A DNA stretch of 64,000 nt from Terriglobales bacterium (GCA_027485675.1 JAIXQP010000025.1:1-64000), one strand, 5' to 3'. Counted from the stretch's first letter, positions 41,527 through 52,755 are shown. Notes: generated by a model not told the origin, from the letters alone. Numbers and translations are program-made.

Positions 41527-43929
41527 CTACTCCAAATAAACAAATTCGTTCAAATTGAAAAGAACCGTACCGAGGCGCGCCAGCGCTTCCTCGGGACGAC
41601 GGCCTTCATACAGTGTGCGCGCTCGTTCTAACTCCGCCCCAGTCGGCGGCCGCAGCAGCGCCAGGGCAAACGCCTTGTTGATCTGCTGCACCGGGTCCGC
41701 CCCAGCCAGTTCAATGACGCGCGCGGCAAACCGCTGCGCTTCTACTGCCGTCAGTTCGCCATTTAACAACGTTAGCGCTTGCGGCGCCACCGTCGTCACG
41801 CTCCGTCGAGAGCAGCTTTCGCTCATGTTCGCCGCGTCGAAAACTTCCATCAGCGGCATCGGTAGCGATCGGCGTTGAAACGCGTAAATCGATCGGCGAA
41901 GTTGCGCCTTTTCGTCCGACGGATACCATTTGAACATCTGGAAGCCTTGGGCCACTTCGTCCTTCACGCGGAAGAACATCCCTGGCCCGCCCGCTTGCCG
42001 ATTCAGCCCACCGCTAATGGCGAGAATCGAATCACGAAGCACCTCCGATTCCACCCGAATCCAGTTCATCCGTGACAGTAGCCGGTTCTCCGGATCGCTC
42101 TCGGCGATCTGTTTTGCTTCGGGGTGCCGGGTAGATTGGCGATAAGTGTTCGAGGTCAGCATCAAGCGGTGCATCGCCTTGACGCTCCACTTCTTCTCGA
42201 CGAACTGGGTGGCGAGCCAGTCGAGCAATTCAGGATGCGACGGCCGGTCTCCGTTCATCCCAAAGTCGGAGGGAGTGCGAACCAATCCTTCGCCAAAATG
42301 ATGCTGCCAAATCCGGTTTACCATCACGCGAGCGGTCAACGGGTTCGCCGGACTGGCGATCCATTCTGCCAGCGCCTGCCGGCGTCCGGATCGGTAGCGC
42401 CCGGCGTAGCCGATTTTCGCGGCTTCGCTCTTGCCGACAATCCGTTCCAGAAAGCCCGGCTCAACCGACGCACCCTTCGCCGACCGCTCCCCTCCCGCTA
42501 GAACAAACGTGGGTTCGATATCCATTACGGCGGGCGGTGCCACTTCGTTTACGCTGTAGGCAATTGGTTGGTAGCGAGCCAGGTCCAGTGTGAGTCTCTG
42601 GACCTGCTCGGTTGCGTCTTTATGCCGCTTCCGGTCGCCCACCGTCAACAACGGGCTATCCTTGTCCGCGAGCGCCTTCTGCAAACTGTTGCCTTCTTTC
42701 AGCTTCGCTTGTAGCTGACGCTCCACAGACTTCACTTGTTCCTGCGCCACCTCCAATTCGTCCTCGAGCCGGCGGACCTGCTGTCGCATCTCAAGGCGCC
42801 CCTCCGACTCGAGAAACGGCATTGGCCGCTCATCAATGCGAGTCGAGGCAAAGAACGCCTGCATCCGATAGAAGTCCTTCTGAGGGATCGGGTCGTACTT
42901 ATGGTCGTGGCATCGCGCACATCCAACGGTAAGCCCGAGAAAAGCTTGCGTTGTCGTGCCCGTCATTTCGTTCAGCCAGTCCAGCCGCAACTGCGCGTCG
43001 AAATTCGCATCCCTCTCCCACGGGCCCATCCGCAGAAAACCTAACGCCAGAATCCCCTCGTTTTCGATCTGCCCGCCACGTACTGCCGGCTTCCGTTGCA
43101 TCTCGTCCCCGGCCAGTTGTTCTTGCACGAAAACGTCGTAGGGCTTGTCGTTGTTGAACGCACGGATGACGTAGTCACGATAGCGCCATGCTGTCGGCCG
43201 CTCCCCGTCGATCGCGAACCCGTCGCTTTCGGCGAAGCGGACCAAGTCGAGCCAGTGCCGGGCCCAACGCTCTCCGTAGCGGTGGTCGGCCAGCAGCCTG
43301 TCAACTAACTTCTCGTAGGCGTTGGCAGCCGGATCCTCTAAGAATGCGCGGGCTTCCGCCTCCGTGGGGGGGAGTCCGATGAGGTCAAAATAAACCCGTC
43401 GCAGCAACACCCGTCTGGATGCCGGTGGTGCCGGGGCAAAGCCCTGCTGCTCCAGCTTCGACAACACAAACGCATCAATCGGATTAGCGATTGAGCTGGC
43501 ACCGCGCAGCGCCGGCACCTTCGGCGCCACCGGCGGCGAGAACACCCAGCTTGCATGATCCTTCCCGGCGACCGTGGTCTCTCCAACCGCCTTCATCGAA
43601 TCGATTGCTGCCTCCAACTCGGCTATCAAGCTCTCGGGCAGTGCCTTGCCTCCGATGGGCATCCGCGGGTTCTTTTCCCCCCGGACAAACTGCATGATTA
43701 GACTTCGCCCCGCTTGTCCAGGGCTGATCGCAGGACCGCGCTTGCCACCCTTAAGAAGTTCAGCCAAGTTAGTGACCGAAAGGCCGGCTTGCGCCTTCGG
43801 TCCGGAATGGCACCCCGCGCAATTGTTCTGAAGGATAGGCTGAATTTTGTCACGAAACGCCGGGTCTTCGGGCGCAGCGCTGGCTACGCCCAGAGCAACA
43901 ATGACCGGAACCAATATAATGGGCCTCAT
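41527..43929 (-). CDS. PSD1 / planctomycete cytochrome c protein (DUF1549-DUF1553)
   Basis: An 800-residue exported protein. After a signal peptide it has a planctomycete-type cytochrome c domain with CAGCHSG, then DUF1549 (RRVYFDLIGLPPTEAEARAF and WARHWLDLVRFAESDGF), a second CARCHDH motif, a coiled stretch near residue 390 and DUF1553 (TARVMVNRIWQHHFGEGLV). AGGAG lies five bases before the ATG. It likely carries electrons or acts on a substrate in the periplasm, together with the DUF1501 protein encoded 4 bases on. It is 19 bases after the TonB receptor gene. Confidence 0.9.
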   Translation of the reverse strand: MRPIILVPVIVALGVASAAPEDPAFRDKIQPILQNNCAGCHSGPKAQAGLSVTNLAELLKGGKRGPAISPGQAGRSLIMQFVRGEKNPRMPIGGKALPESLIAELEAAIDSMKAVGETTVAGKDHASWVFSPPVAPKVPALRGASSIANPIDAFVLSKLEQQGFAPAPPASRRVLLRRVYFDLIGLPPTEAEARAFLEDPAANAYEKLVDRLLADHRYGERWARHWLDLVRFAESDGFAIDGERPTAWRYRDYVIRAFNNDKPYDVFVQEQLAGDEMQRKPAVRGGQIENEGILALGFLRMGPWERDANFDAQLRLDWLNEMTGTTTQAFLGLTVGCARCHDHKYDPIPQKDFYRMQAFFASTRIDERPMPFLESEGRLEMRQQVRRLEDELEVAQEQVKSVERQLQAKLKEGNSLQKALADKDSPLLTVGDRKRHKDATEQVQRLTLDLARYQPIAYSVNEVAPPAVMDIEPTFVLAGGERSAKGASVEPGFLERIVGKSEAAKIGYAGRYRSGRRQALAEWIASPANPLTARVMVNRIWQHHFGEGLVRTPSDFGMNGDRPSHPELLDWLATQFVEKKWSVKAMHRLMLTSNTYRQSTRHPEAKQIAESDPENRLLSRMNWIRVESEVLRDSILAISGGLNRQAGGPGMFFRVKDEVAQGFQMFKWYPSDEKAQLRRSIYAFQRRSLPMPLMEVFDAANMSESCSRRSVTTVAPQALTLLNGELTAVEAQRFAARVIELAGADPVQQINKAFALALLRPPTGAELERARTLYEGRRPEEALARLGTVLFNLNEFVYLE

Positions 43930-43948
43930 CTGTACTCCTGCACGCGTC

Positions 43949-46900
43949 CTAGAAGGTGAACTTCCATCCTAATTGGACGTTTCTTTCACTATACTTGGCG
44001 GTGATCAATCCAAAATTGCCCGCTCGGGGACTGCCGGACGGGTTGCTCAGGAGCGGATGATTCGGGAAATTGAATACCTCAAATCGAAGCTGCGACCTCA
44101 CCCGCTCGCTGATCGGAATGCTCTTGAACAGCGCGACGTCCCAGTTCTGGAAGCCGGGTCCGCGGATAATGTTGAGCCCCGCGTTGCCAAACGTGCCGTC
44201 CCGCGGACGAGTAAATGCCCGCGTATTGAACCACGGCAAGCCCAAGCCCCTTTCGTTCACCGCCACGCTGCCTGTAACGTCCCAGGGTTGATTGGCGCTT
44301 CCTTGTCCCACGCCCGCCACATCAACTCCGTCAGTGACGGAAATCAGGCTGCCGGAGCGAAAGAACATGACGCCCGACAACTGCCACCCTCCCAACGCTT
44401 TACCCTGCCAACCCTTCTGGCCGCGATAGAACGGCAGCTCATAAATATAATTGATGTTTAACAGGTGCGGCCGATCCATGTCATCGAGAGACCGAACATT
44501 TCGATAAGCATCAAACGGCGTTAGGATGTCGCTGATATTCTTCGAGAAAGTATAAGAGACCCCGAAGCTCAATCCGCTCCGAAAGCGGCGATCCAGGCTG
44601 AACTGCATCGATTGATAGTTGCTATGTCCGTCGCGGGTCGTAACGTCAACTTGGCCTAACCCGAGGTAAGGCCGCAATGCATTGGCGTTGAGCCCGGGAT
44701 TCGCTTGCAGCGTACCAGCCACCATTTGGTTCACATTCCGGGTTCGCTCCTGGTTAGTCCCCGATTTACCCACATACGCTATCTCCGCCAACAACGAGCC
44801 CGGCAATTCTCGTTGGATCGAAAGGCTATAACTAATGGCGGTCGGATACTTGAACCGCAAGTCGATTCCCCGTATATAGAACGGGAAATCGCGCCGGGTT
44901 GCTCCGCCCGGGCGGTCCACCTCGCCGTTAAACACCTGGACCTGGATCTGGTTAGGCGCGTTGCGGAAAAGCGACCCTTGATTGTGCATTTGCCGGTGAT
45001 GAAAGATGCCACCTCCGGCGCGGATCACCGTTTTTGCTCCCAGCCGATATGCCAAGCCCAACCGCGGTGCAAACGCATTCGTATAAGTGTCAGCAAAGCC
45101 TCGGGGCAAGCCACGGAACAACCGATCCACGTTTGGCAGCGTGGATCCGTTCGCCCGTCCGCGAGCCGAATCGGGGAACCCGTTACCGGGCAGGACCACT
45201 CCGTTATAGGCGTCGCCCGAAACAATGTAACCTCCCCTCGGATCAATCACGGCGCGCCTCGCAGGATCAAAGAAACGGGCATCAAAATTGGCGATGTCGT
45301 TCCACTTCGCATACCAGGGCTGGTGCAAAGAATGGCGAATTCCCATTTCGACGGTTAGATTTTTGGTCGCGCGCCAAGTGTCTTGGACGTACGTTTCAAG
45401 CGAGTTGCTTCGCAGCAGCGTGTACGCTGCCGGCCCCTGCTCGGTATAGACGTCGAAGTAGCCAAGCGCCGCGTTGGCCACCGCTAGACCCGAAGTTAAT
45501 GGGTGACCCGTATCTAGGAAATTGAACTCCCCGTTTTGCTGCGCGCCGCTTTGATCGTTATTGTTCTGCTGGTCGTGCGAGAGCCATCCGCCAAACTTTA
45601 TCGTGTGCTTCGACCCCTTTACCCAAGTCATGTTCCCAGCGGCCATGTACATTGGCCCCGAGGAGCTAACCGGCCGCGACGACCCATCCAGCGTCGCAAA
45701 CCCATTGATCAAGCCACGAGGGATGCGATCCTGGATCCGCTTCACCCCAGGGACAATATAGGGGAAGTTCATGCCGTATTGGCCCCGCAGGTACCGCGGC
45801 TGCCCTTCGTTGTCGTAAATCCCAATATAGACAACGTCATTGGCGGCGGTAAACGTGAAGTCGGTGATGATGGTTGGTGACAACGTGCTGGTCACGTTCA
45901 ACGCACCGGTCATGTTTGGGCGGTCCCACCGCGAGTTCGATCGATCGAGCCCGGAGACAAACGGAGCGTCTTCGTAGTGGAGATAGTTGTTGCCCGTAAA
46001 GTTGATCCGATGCTTCCCGGCGTAGTAGTCGATCCGAAACGTGTCCTTCCGGCTTTCTCGCGGGTTTGGCAATGTTTTGATCCAGTTTTCCGATCCTTGC
46101 AGGAAGCCTGGCGTGGGCGAAGGGTAGGCGTTCAAAACACCGATGCCGTTGGCGCTAAGGCGATTGGCCGGGATGATATTGCCCGCAAATGGAACGTTGT
46201 TTGCGAGCGGATCATTCACGAGCCGAGTTCGCCGAAAGAACGTATTGGCCGGGTTCAGCAGCTCCGCAAAATTACCTTGGCGCATCGCATCGCTCGGGAC
46301 CGTCGCCGTCACCGTCTGCTCCCGCCGCCAGATCAGCCATTCCTGCGACCCGAAGAAAAAGAGCTTGTCTTTGTTCTTATTGAACTTGCCCGGAATGTAT
46401 ACCGGTCCGCCAATGGCATAACCCGGCTGGTTGAACCGAAACGGCGCGGCGCGGCGATTGTCGTCTAATACCGGACTCTGGTTCCGCGTCCAACTATTAG
46501 CGTCGAGCGCCGAGTTGCGGAAGAACCACCACCCTGTGCCGTGAAAATCCTTTGTCCCGCTCTTGGTCACAAAACGCATCTGGCCGTCCATGGCCCTTCC
46601 GTACTCCGCCGGGTAGGTAGACGTGAGCAGTTGCACTTCCTGAATCGTGTCCACGTTAAGTAGCCCGACTTGCGCCGATCCTGTAAAATCCCCGCGGGTC
46701 CGCATCGCGTTGACCCCGTCAATCGTGATGTTGTTCCCGTTCCGTCGACCTCCATTGATTGAAAAGCTTTCGTGAAGGTTATTCGGATTGAAGTTGTTGA
46801 AGTTGCCGCCGACCACTCCGGCTTTGAGCAACGCGAGATTGATCGGGTTTCGGCCGTTCAACGCAAGATCTGTGATTTGACGCGCCTCGACTACGCGGCC

Positions 46901-47311
46901 GATCTGCGCCGTCTCCTGCGACAATTACACTCCCGTCGCCTCGACCGTGATTGACTCGGTCACAGCACCTAACTCTAAGCTGACGTCGACCGTACTGCGG
47001 GCGGCCACGTCGACTTTCACTCCCGTTCGCGTGACCCGCTTGAATCCCGCCGCCTGCACGCTCACATCGTACAAACCCACCGGCAGATTAGTGAGAACGT
47101 ACGAACCGTTTTCACCTGTGTCAACCGAGCGAGCCACACCTTGAATACTGGTCGCCGTAACTCGCGCCCCAGTTACGCTCGCGCTGCTGGCGTCGAGCAC
47201 CGTGCCGGCAATTTGGCCTTGGTCTTGTTGGCCAAAAGCGGCAATGGCCGCCCAGCCTAAAAAGGACGCCCAAACGGCTGTCCGGATCCGCAGTATCCTG
47301 GTCTCTTTCAT
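43949..47311 (-). pseudogene. TonB-dependent receptor broken by in-frame UAA
   Basis: A receptor of about 1,120 codons in one frame. It starts at ATG 47311 (AGGAG nine bases upstream) with a signal peptide and a carboxypeptidase-regulatory-like domain (GQIAGTVLDASSASVTGARV). In the linker before the plug, SITVEATGV is followed by TAA (46927-46925) and, with no change of frame, by LSQETAQIGRVVEARQITDL, the usual continuation. The plug (INGGRRNGNNITIDGVN) and 22-strand barrel then run to the terminal aromatic WKFTF at 43949. A single base change (for example CAA to TAA) explains this. Unless read through, only a 129-residue N-terminal fragment would be made. PSD1 and DUF1501 genes follow. Confidence 0.82.
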
Positions 47312-47478
47312 CGTGGAAGGCTCCTGTACAGCGTGGTACGCAATGTTCGAGGGGAGTCTACCACCTTTTTTGATTCTGGAATAGGGGGTATTTGGTGGCT
47401 TGTCGCCAGTATTTGATCTCCGGTTGAATTCACACATGAAGTGTCCGCTTAGAAAAAAGCGATGAGGAAGCTGGCTGA

Positions 47479-47919
47479 GTGCAGGCCACTCAGCAGTACT
47501 CCGTCGCGGAAACGGAGCGGATGATGAAACCACATGACGTGCTGTTGAAAGCGATGGCCAAGAAGATCGCATGGTGGGAGGCCGCCGAGATCATTAGCGT
47601 GGCCAACCGGACGATGCGGCGATGGCGGGAGCGCCTGGAGGCGGATTGCTACTCGGGGCTGGTCGACCGGCGCCGGGCCAAACCGAGCGACAAACGGGTG
47701 CCTCTCGCTCAGATCGAGCAGGTCCTGCGGCTATATCGGGAAGATTACTTCGACCTGAACATCCGGCACTTTGACGAGAACTTGGGAGAGAAACATGACA
47801 GCCAACTCAGCTACACCTTCGTGCAGAAGGCGCTGCAAGGTGCCTGCCTAGTCGCGCGCGCATACTGGTTACGAGTACCGAAGCACTACACTAGCGACCG
47901 AGACAAGACTACCCCTTGA
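47479..47919 (+). pseudogene. Transposase N-terminal fragment (ISNCY-like)
   Basis: A 146-codon fragment whose first ~130 residues resemble the N-terminus of ISNCY-type transposases: an HTH region (WWEAAEIISVANRTMRRWRE), SGLVDRRRAKPSDKRVP and a YTFVQKALQGACLVARA block. Then the similarity ends abruptly in AYWLRVPKHY, and the catalytic DDE part is missing. It is a remnant of a decayed insertion sequence, sitting between two divergently transcribed TonB receptor genes. Confidence 0.6.
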
Positions 47920-47944
47920 CACTCCCCCGCGGACCATATATTCT
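47916..47944 (+). promoter_or_regulatory. Probable promoter of the downstream TonB receptor
   Basis: A perfect -35 TTGACA (47916-47921) is followed by TATTCT (47939-47944) at a 17-base spacing; TATATT (47937-47942) at 15 bases is an alternative. The receptor ATG lies 22 bases downstream. It begins inside the end of the transposase fragment. Confidence 0.6.
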
Positions 47945-47965
47945 TGCCGCCGGACCCTCCCATCA

Positions 47966-50900
47966 ATGTCTCTGACTCTTCGTCCCCTCTCGATCGGATT
48001 ACTCTCCACCGTAGCCCTGCTAGCGCAAGGTGAGCGCGCCACGATCACCGGCGCCGCCACCGACAGCTCCGGGGCAAACATCGTGGGCGCTCAGGTGGCG
48101 CTCCGCAATAGAACCACCAACATCATTCTGAAAACCGCCACCAATCAGGCCGGTCTCTTCTATCTCCCCGCGCTCTCCCCGGGCCAGTATGAACTCCGCG
48201 TCGAACATGCCGGATTCCGCGCCGCCGCGGTCTCCAACATCATACTCGGCGCCGGCACCACCGCCACTTACAACGTGCGCCTCGAAATCGGCGCCGTCTC
48301 GGAAACCGTCGAGGTCCGCGCCGAAGCTGCTCAACTGGAAGCGCAAACCACCGCCCTCGGCAAAGTCCTCCCCACGGAGACCATCAACACCCTACCCCTC
48401 ATCGGCCGCAATCCCCTCCAACTCGTATCCCTCCTCCCCGGCGTCACCCCCGTCGGCGGCGATACCAACGGCGACGCCACCAACGCCAAAATGTCTGGCG
48501 GCATGGCTCGCGACAACGCAGTCCTCACCGATGGCGGCGAAAGTCGCGCCACCGTCAACTCCAAAACCGCATTCACCATCCCCATGGAATCAGTCGCCGA
48601 GTACCGGGTCGACACCGCCACTTACGGCGCTGAATTCGGCCGCGCCGCCGGTGGCGTCGTCAACCTCGTCACCAAATCTGGCAGCAATACCTTCCACGGA
48701 TCCGGCTACGAGTACCTCCGCAACGACAGGCTGAACGCCAACTCCTGGACCAACAACCGCAACCGTGTCAACCGTGGCGTATTCCGCCGCAATGAGTTCG
48801 GCGGCTCCCTCGGCGGTCCCATCATCCGCAATCGCACCTTCTTCTTTGGCAACCTTGAGCGCACCCTCCAGTCCGCTCCCATTCAGTCACTCAACACCGT
48901 CCCCACCGCCGCGCAACGTACCGGCGATTTCAATGGCACTCTCGACCCCTCCGGCCGCCAAATCACCGTCTTCGATCCCATCACCACGCGCACCAACGGC
49001 ACCACTCTTATCCGAGACCCCTTCCCCGGCAATCGAGTCCCCTCCCAGCGCATCAACGCCGTCTCCGCCAATGTCCTCAAGTACTGGCCATCTGCCAATC
49101 GCCCTGGCGAAGGGCCCGCCGAGTTCAACAACTTCTTCGTCGCCGGCGCACGTGCCCTCGAGCAGGACCTCTGGGTCAGCCGCGTCGACCACAATCTCAG
49201 CGATAAACACCGCCTCTTCGGCCGATACTACGGCCGCCGCCAACGCAACTTCTCGAAGGGTCTCGACGATTCGATGGTCGCCCTCGTACCCCAGACCATC
49301 CAGTCGAACCCCGGCCACTCCGCCATGATCTCCGCCACCTCGACCTTTACCTCGTCCTTCATCGGCGAACTCCGCCTCGGCTACACGCGCCTCGGCGCCC
49401 TCTCCGAGTTCGACGGCAAAGGCTTCGACGTCTCCACCCTCGGCCTGCCAGCGAGTGTCGTCGGCGCCATGGGCTACAGAACTTTTCCCAACATCTCCGT
49501 CGCCCAATACACCGTCGGCACCGGACTCTCCGTCTCAAGCGGATCCTCGGCCGAGGTCAGCGGCCTCAACGGCGCCAACCTCGTCCGAACTCCGCAAGAC
49601 ACTTGGCAGCTCCAATACCAGATGACCTACCTCCGCAATCGCCACAAGGTGAAGTTCGGCGGCGAAACCCAACTCCTGCGACTCGCCTCCTTCGCCACCA
49701 ACAGCCCCGCCGGAGCCTACTTCTTCGATCGCGTCTACACCCAGGGCCCAGACCCCCTGGTCCGCGCCACCACCTCCGGCTCTGGCTTCGCCAGCTTCCT
49801 GCTCGGCGTGCCCATCTCCAACCGCCAGTCCTTCGATCCCCACCTCACCCTGTATCGCCGCTTCTTCGGCGGCTACATCCAGGACGACGTCCAAGTCACG
49901 AAGAACCTCACCCTCAACCTCGGCCTGCGCTACGAATACACGCAGCCCTGGGCCGAAAAGTACGGCCGCATCGGGTCCTTCGACTTCAACGGCATTGAAC
50001 CCGTCACCGGCATGAAAGGCACCTTTAAGTTCCTCAATCCCGGCGAATTCCAAACCGATCCCCAGCGCATGAACTTCGCCCCACGCCTGGGACTCGCCTA
50101 TAAGCTCAACGAGAAGACCGTCATCCGGCTCAGCGCCGGTTACTTCTACGCCGCATCCAACACCATCAACGCCGGCACCTCCGACTGGGGCAATGGCCTC
50201 TTCACTCTCTACGAAGGCACCCTCGGCGCACCCAGCCCCTTCGCCAACACCCCGCCTCCCGGCGGCTCCTGGTTAAACCCATTCGCCGGTGGACTCCCCC
50301 AGCCCAATCGCAACTCCACCTTCGCGGGGGAGAACCTCCGCACGTTCAATCGCGATAGTCCCCTCCCCGAAGTCGGCAACTGGAGCTTCAACATCCAGCG
50401 CCTAGTCGGCAGCAACATCGTCATCTCCGCCGGCTACGTCGGCAACAAGATCACGCACATCGCGCAGAACCGGTTCAACAACCAGAACGATCCTGCCCTT
50501 CTATCGCTCGGCTCCTCCCTGCTCGACAACGTGCCGAACCCCTTCTTCGGAAAGATCCGCAGCGGCAATCTCAGCTTCGCCACGGTCCAACGCCGTCAGT
50601 TGCTCCGCCCCTACCCGCAATACCTCCAAGTCCTCTTCCCCCGCGAAGGCTACGGCCACGGCAACTATCACTCCCTGCAGCTCTCTCTAGAGAAGCGCTA
50701 CTCGAACGGCCTCACCCTCTCGGCCTCCTTCACCGGCTCGAAGACCATCGCCAACGTCTTCGAATCCGATGCCTCGGAAGCATTCCCTCAGAACGCCCTT
50801 TACAACCCCCGATACAATCGCTCCATCGAGACCAACGACATTCCCCGCCGCCTCGTGATGAGCTACTTCTACGACTTGCCCTTCGGTAAGAAGAAGCGGT

Positions 50901-51394
50901 TTGTCTCCGACGGCGTCCTCGCCGCCATCATTGGAAATTGGCAGGTTTCCGGCATCACCGTATTCCAGTCCGGCACCCCCATCCGTATCGCGGGCGCGGA
51001 TAACACGTTCCTTTATGACTTTGCCCTCTCCGGTGGCCGCGGCAACCGTGTGGGCAATCCCGTCCTGCCTGACGGCGAAAGCTCCACCAACCGCTACTTC
51101 AATACCAGCGCCTTCACCCAGGCGCCCGCTTACACCATCCCGACCGACTCCTTGACCCAGCCACAGCTCCGGAACTACGGCCGCCGCAACTGGGACATGG
51201 GCTTCATCCGTAATCAACCCATCGGCGAACGCATCCTCGTCCAGCTCCGCGCCGACATCACCAACATCTTCAACACCCCGGCTCTCAGTCTTGGAACCGG
51301 ATCCAGTGTTACGATCGGCGCGCCCCAGTTCGGCCAAGTACTGGCAGGCGGCGCCCCCCGCAACATCCAACTCGGTCTCAGGCTGCAGTTTTGA
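47966..51394 (+). CDS. TonB-dependent receptor with CarboxypepD_reg domain
   Basis: A 1,142-residue outer-membrane receptor, apparently intact. After a signal peptide (residues 1-20) comes the carboxypeptidase-regulatory-like domain (TITGAATDSSGANIVGAQVA), then a plug (SGGMARDNAVLTDGGESR; EFGRAAGGVVNLVTKSGSN) and a large beta-barrel ending in RNIQLGLRLQF with the C-terminal Phe needed for assembly. No TonB box is obvious. It probably imports an oligosaccharide or acts as a surface binding protein; the mannonate-dehydratase-like gene 178 bases later supports a uronate-containing substrate. A good promoter precedes it. Confidence 0.92.
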   Translation: MSLTLRPLSIGLLSTVALLAQGERATITGAATDSSGANIVGAQVALRNRTTNIILKTATNQAGLFYLPALSPGQYELRVEHAGFRAAAVSNIILGAGTTATYNVRLEIGAVSETVEVRAEAAQLEAQTTALGKVLPTETINTLPLIGRNPLQLVSLLPGVTPVGGDTNGDATNAKMSGGMARDNAVLTDGGESRATVNSKTAFTIPMESVAEYRVDTATYGAEFGRAAGGVVNLVTKSGSNTFHGSGYEYLRNDRLNANSWTNNRNRVNRGVFRRNEFGGSLGGPIIRNRTFFFGNLERTLQSAPIQSLNTVPTAAQRTGDFNGTLDPSGRQITVFDPITTRTNGTTLIRDPFPGNRVPSQRINAVSANVLKYWPSANRPGEGPAEFNNFFVAGARALEQDLWVSRVDHNLSDKHRLFGRYYGRRQRNFSKGLDDSMVALVPQTIQSNPGHSAMISATSTFTSSFIGELRLGYTRLGALSEFDGKGFDVSTLGLPASVVGAMGYRTFPNISVAQYTVGTGLSVSSGSSAEVSGLNGANLVRTPQDTWQLQYQMTYLRNRHKVKFGGETQLLRLASFATNSPAGAYFFDRVYTQGPDPLVRATTSGSGFASFLLGVPISNRQSFDPHLTLYRRFFGGYIQDDVQVTKNLTLNLGLRYEYTQPWAEKYGRIGSFDFNGIEPVTGMKGTFKFLNPGEFQTDPQRMNFAPRLGLAYKLNEKTVIRLSAGYFYAASNTINAGTSDWGNGLFTLYEGTLGAPSPFANTPPPGGSWLNPFAGGLPQPNRNSTFAGENLRTFNRDSPLPEVGNWSFNIQRLVGSNIVISAGYVGNKITHIAQNRFNNQNDPALLSLGSSLLDNVPNPFFGKIRSGNLSFATVQRRQLLRPYPQYLQVLFPREGYGHGNYHSLQLSLEKRYSNGLTLSASFTGSKTIANVFESDASEAFPQNALYNPRYNRSIETNDIPRRLVMSYFYDLPFGKKKRFVSDGVLAAIIGNWQVSGITVFQSGTPIRIAGADNTFLYDFALSGGRGNRVGNPVLPDGESSTNRYFNTSAFTQAPAYTIPTDSLTQPQLRNYGRRNWDMGFIRNQPIGERILVQLRADITNIFNTPALSLGTGSSVTIGAPQFGQVLAGGAPRNIQLGLRLQF

Positions 51395-51479
51395 TCACCA
51401 ACACTGCCGTCAATGCCGAGGCCCTACGAAGCCCTGCAGATGGGGGCAACCGGAACGAGCCTGCCGTCTGACTAACTCA

Positions 51480-51503
51480 GCAAGCCGCTTAGCACCGGCT
51501 TGC
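51480..51503. other. Short hairpin between TonB receptor and UxuA-like gene
   Basis: GCAAGCC (51480-51486) can pair with GGCTTGC (51497-51503) across a ten-base loop. It lies in the 178-base gap between the two genes and could attenuate transcription or shield mRNA ends. There is no U-tract. Confidence 0.3.
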
Positions 51504-51572
51504 CAAACACGACCCAACCCGATACCATCCCTTCGGAATTCCACATCCAACTTTAGAAACGGACTTTCCTCC

Positions 51573-52745
51573 ATGAGCGACCAGAAAAACGATCCCAGCA
51601 GAAGGGACATTACAGGCATGGCTCTCGCCGGTGCCGCCGCATTAGCGGCAACCGCCCCCGCGGCCCATGCCAAGCCGATGATCCCGATCCCCCCGGGTCT
51701 AAAGATCGGCGTCTCCGCCAATCGACTCTCCCCGGAATATACGAACTACCTCAAGCAACTCGGCGTCCAGTGGCTCAGCCTCGCACCCATCCAGGCCGAG
51801 GCCACCGCCGAAGGCTTCATCAAACAAAAAGCCGCCTGGGAAGCCGAAGGCTTCCGGATCTACAACATCGGCAGCGGCGTCGGACCCTCCGGCAGCCTCC
51901 ACAACATGTCCGAGGTCACCCTCAACCTCCCTGGCCGCGACCAGAAGATTGAGGAATATCTCAACTACATCCGGTACCTGGGCAAAGCCAAAGTGCCCTA
52001 CTCCACCTACGCCCACATGGGGAACGGAATCTGGTCCAGTGGACGCGTCACCAGCGCCCGCGGCTACTCTGCGCGCGACGGCAATGCGAACAGTCCCGAG
52101 TGGAAAGGCGTCTGGGCCGGCAAGACCTTCACCGGTCCGCTCTCCCATGGACGGGTTTATACCGAACAGGAAATCTGGGACAACTACATCTACTTCATCA
52201 AGAAGGTAAAGCCCGTCGCCGAAGAGGCTGGCGTGCGAATCGGCATCCATCCCGACGATCCGCCCATGCGCATGCTCGCCGGCGTCCCGCGCTGCATCTT
52301 CTCGAACTTCGAAGGATATAAGAAGGCGATTGAGATCGCCGACAGCCCCAACATCGGGGTCTGCTTCTGCATCGGCTCCTGGCTTGAAGGTGGCGAGAAG
52401 AACACAGGCGCCGACCCAGTCGAGGTCATCAAGTATTTCGCGGCCAAGAAGAAGCTGTTCAAGGTGCACTTCCGCAACGTGACGGCGCCTCTGCCCCACT
52501 TTGTCGAAGCGCTCATCGACGATGGATACTACGATATGTCCAAGGCCATGCAGGCGCTCGTCGACGTGAAGTTCGACGGCATCGTGATCCCCGATCACAT
52601 CCCTGCCGTCGGCACCAATCCCAACCAGCCCGACACCAGCCGCGGCGCCGCCCAAGGCGAGTACCGGCCCCATCCGGGCCTGGCCTACCTGCTCGGCTCG
52701 ATGAACGCGATGTACAAGTCCGCTCTACGCACCGCACGCGCATAA
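51573..52745 (+). CDS. Tat-exported mannonate dehydratase-like protein
   Basis: A 390-residue TIM-barrel protein related to UxuA, which dehydrates D-mannonate to 2-keto-3-deoxygluconate. The start at 51573 gives a Tat signal, SRRDITGMALAGAAALAATA, so the enzyme is probably periplasmic, which is unusual for UxuA. Metal-site blocks typical of the family are GVRIGIHPDDPP, GVCFCIGSWLEGG, KVHFRNV and VIPDHIP. It lies 178 bases after the TonB receptor on the same strand, and a strong hairpin follows it. Substrate identity is inferred; a sugar-acid isomerase or epimerase role is the alternative. Confidence 0.75.
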   Translation: MSDQKNDPSRRDITGMALAGAAALAATAPAAHAKPMIPIPPGLKIGVSANRLSPEYTNYLKQLGVQWLSLAPIQAEATAEGFIKQKAAWEAEGFRIYNIGSGVGPSGSLHNMSEVTLNLPGRDQKIEEYLNYIRYLGKAKVPYSTYAHMGNGIWSSGRVTSARGYSARDGNANSPEWKGVWAGKTFTGPLSHGRVYTEQEIWDNYIYFIKKVKPVAEEAGVRIGIHPDDPPMRMLAGVPRCIFSNFEGYKKAIEIADSPNIGVCFCIGSWLEGGEKNTGADPVEVIKYFAAKKKLFKVHFRNVTAPLPHFVEALIDDGYYDMSKAMQALVDVKFDGIVIPDHIPAVGTNPNQPDTSRGAAQGEYRPHPGLAYLLGSMNAMYKSALRTARA

Positions 52746-52755
52746 GCCAACCAGT

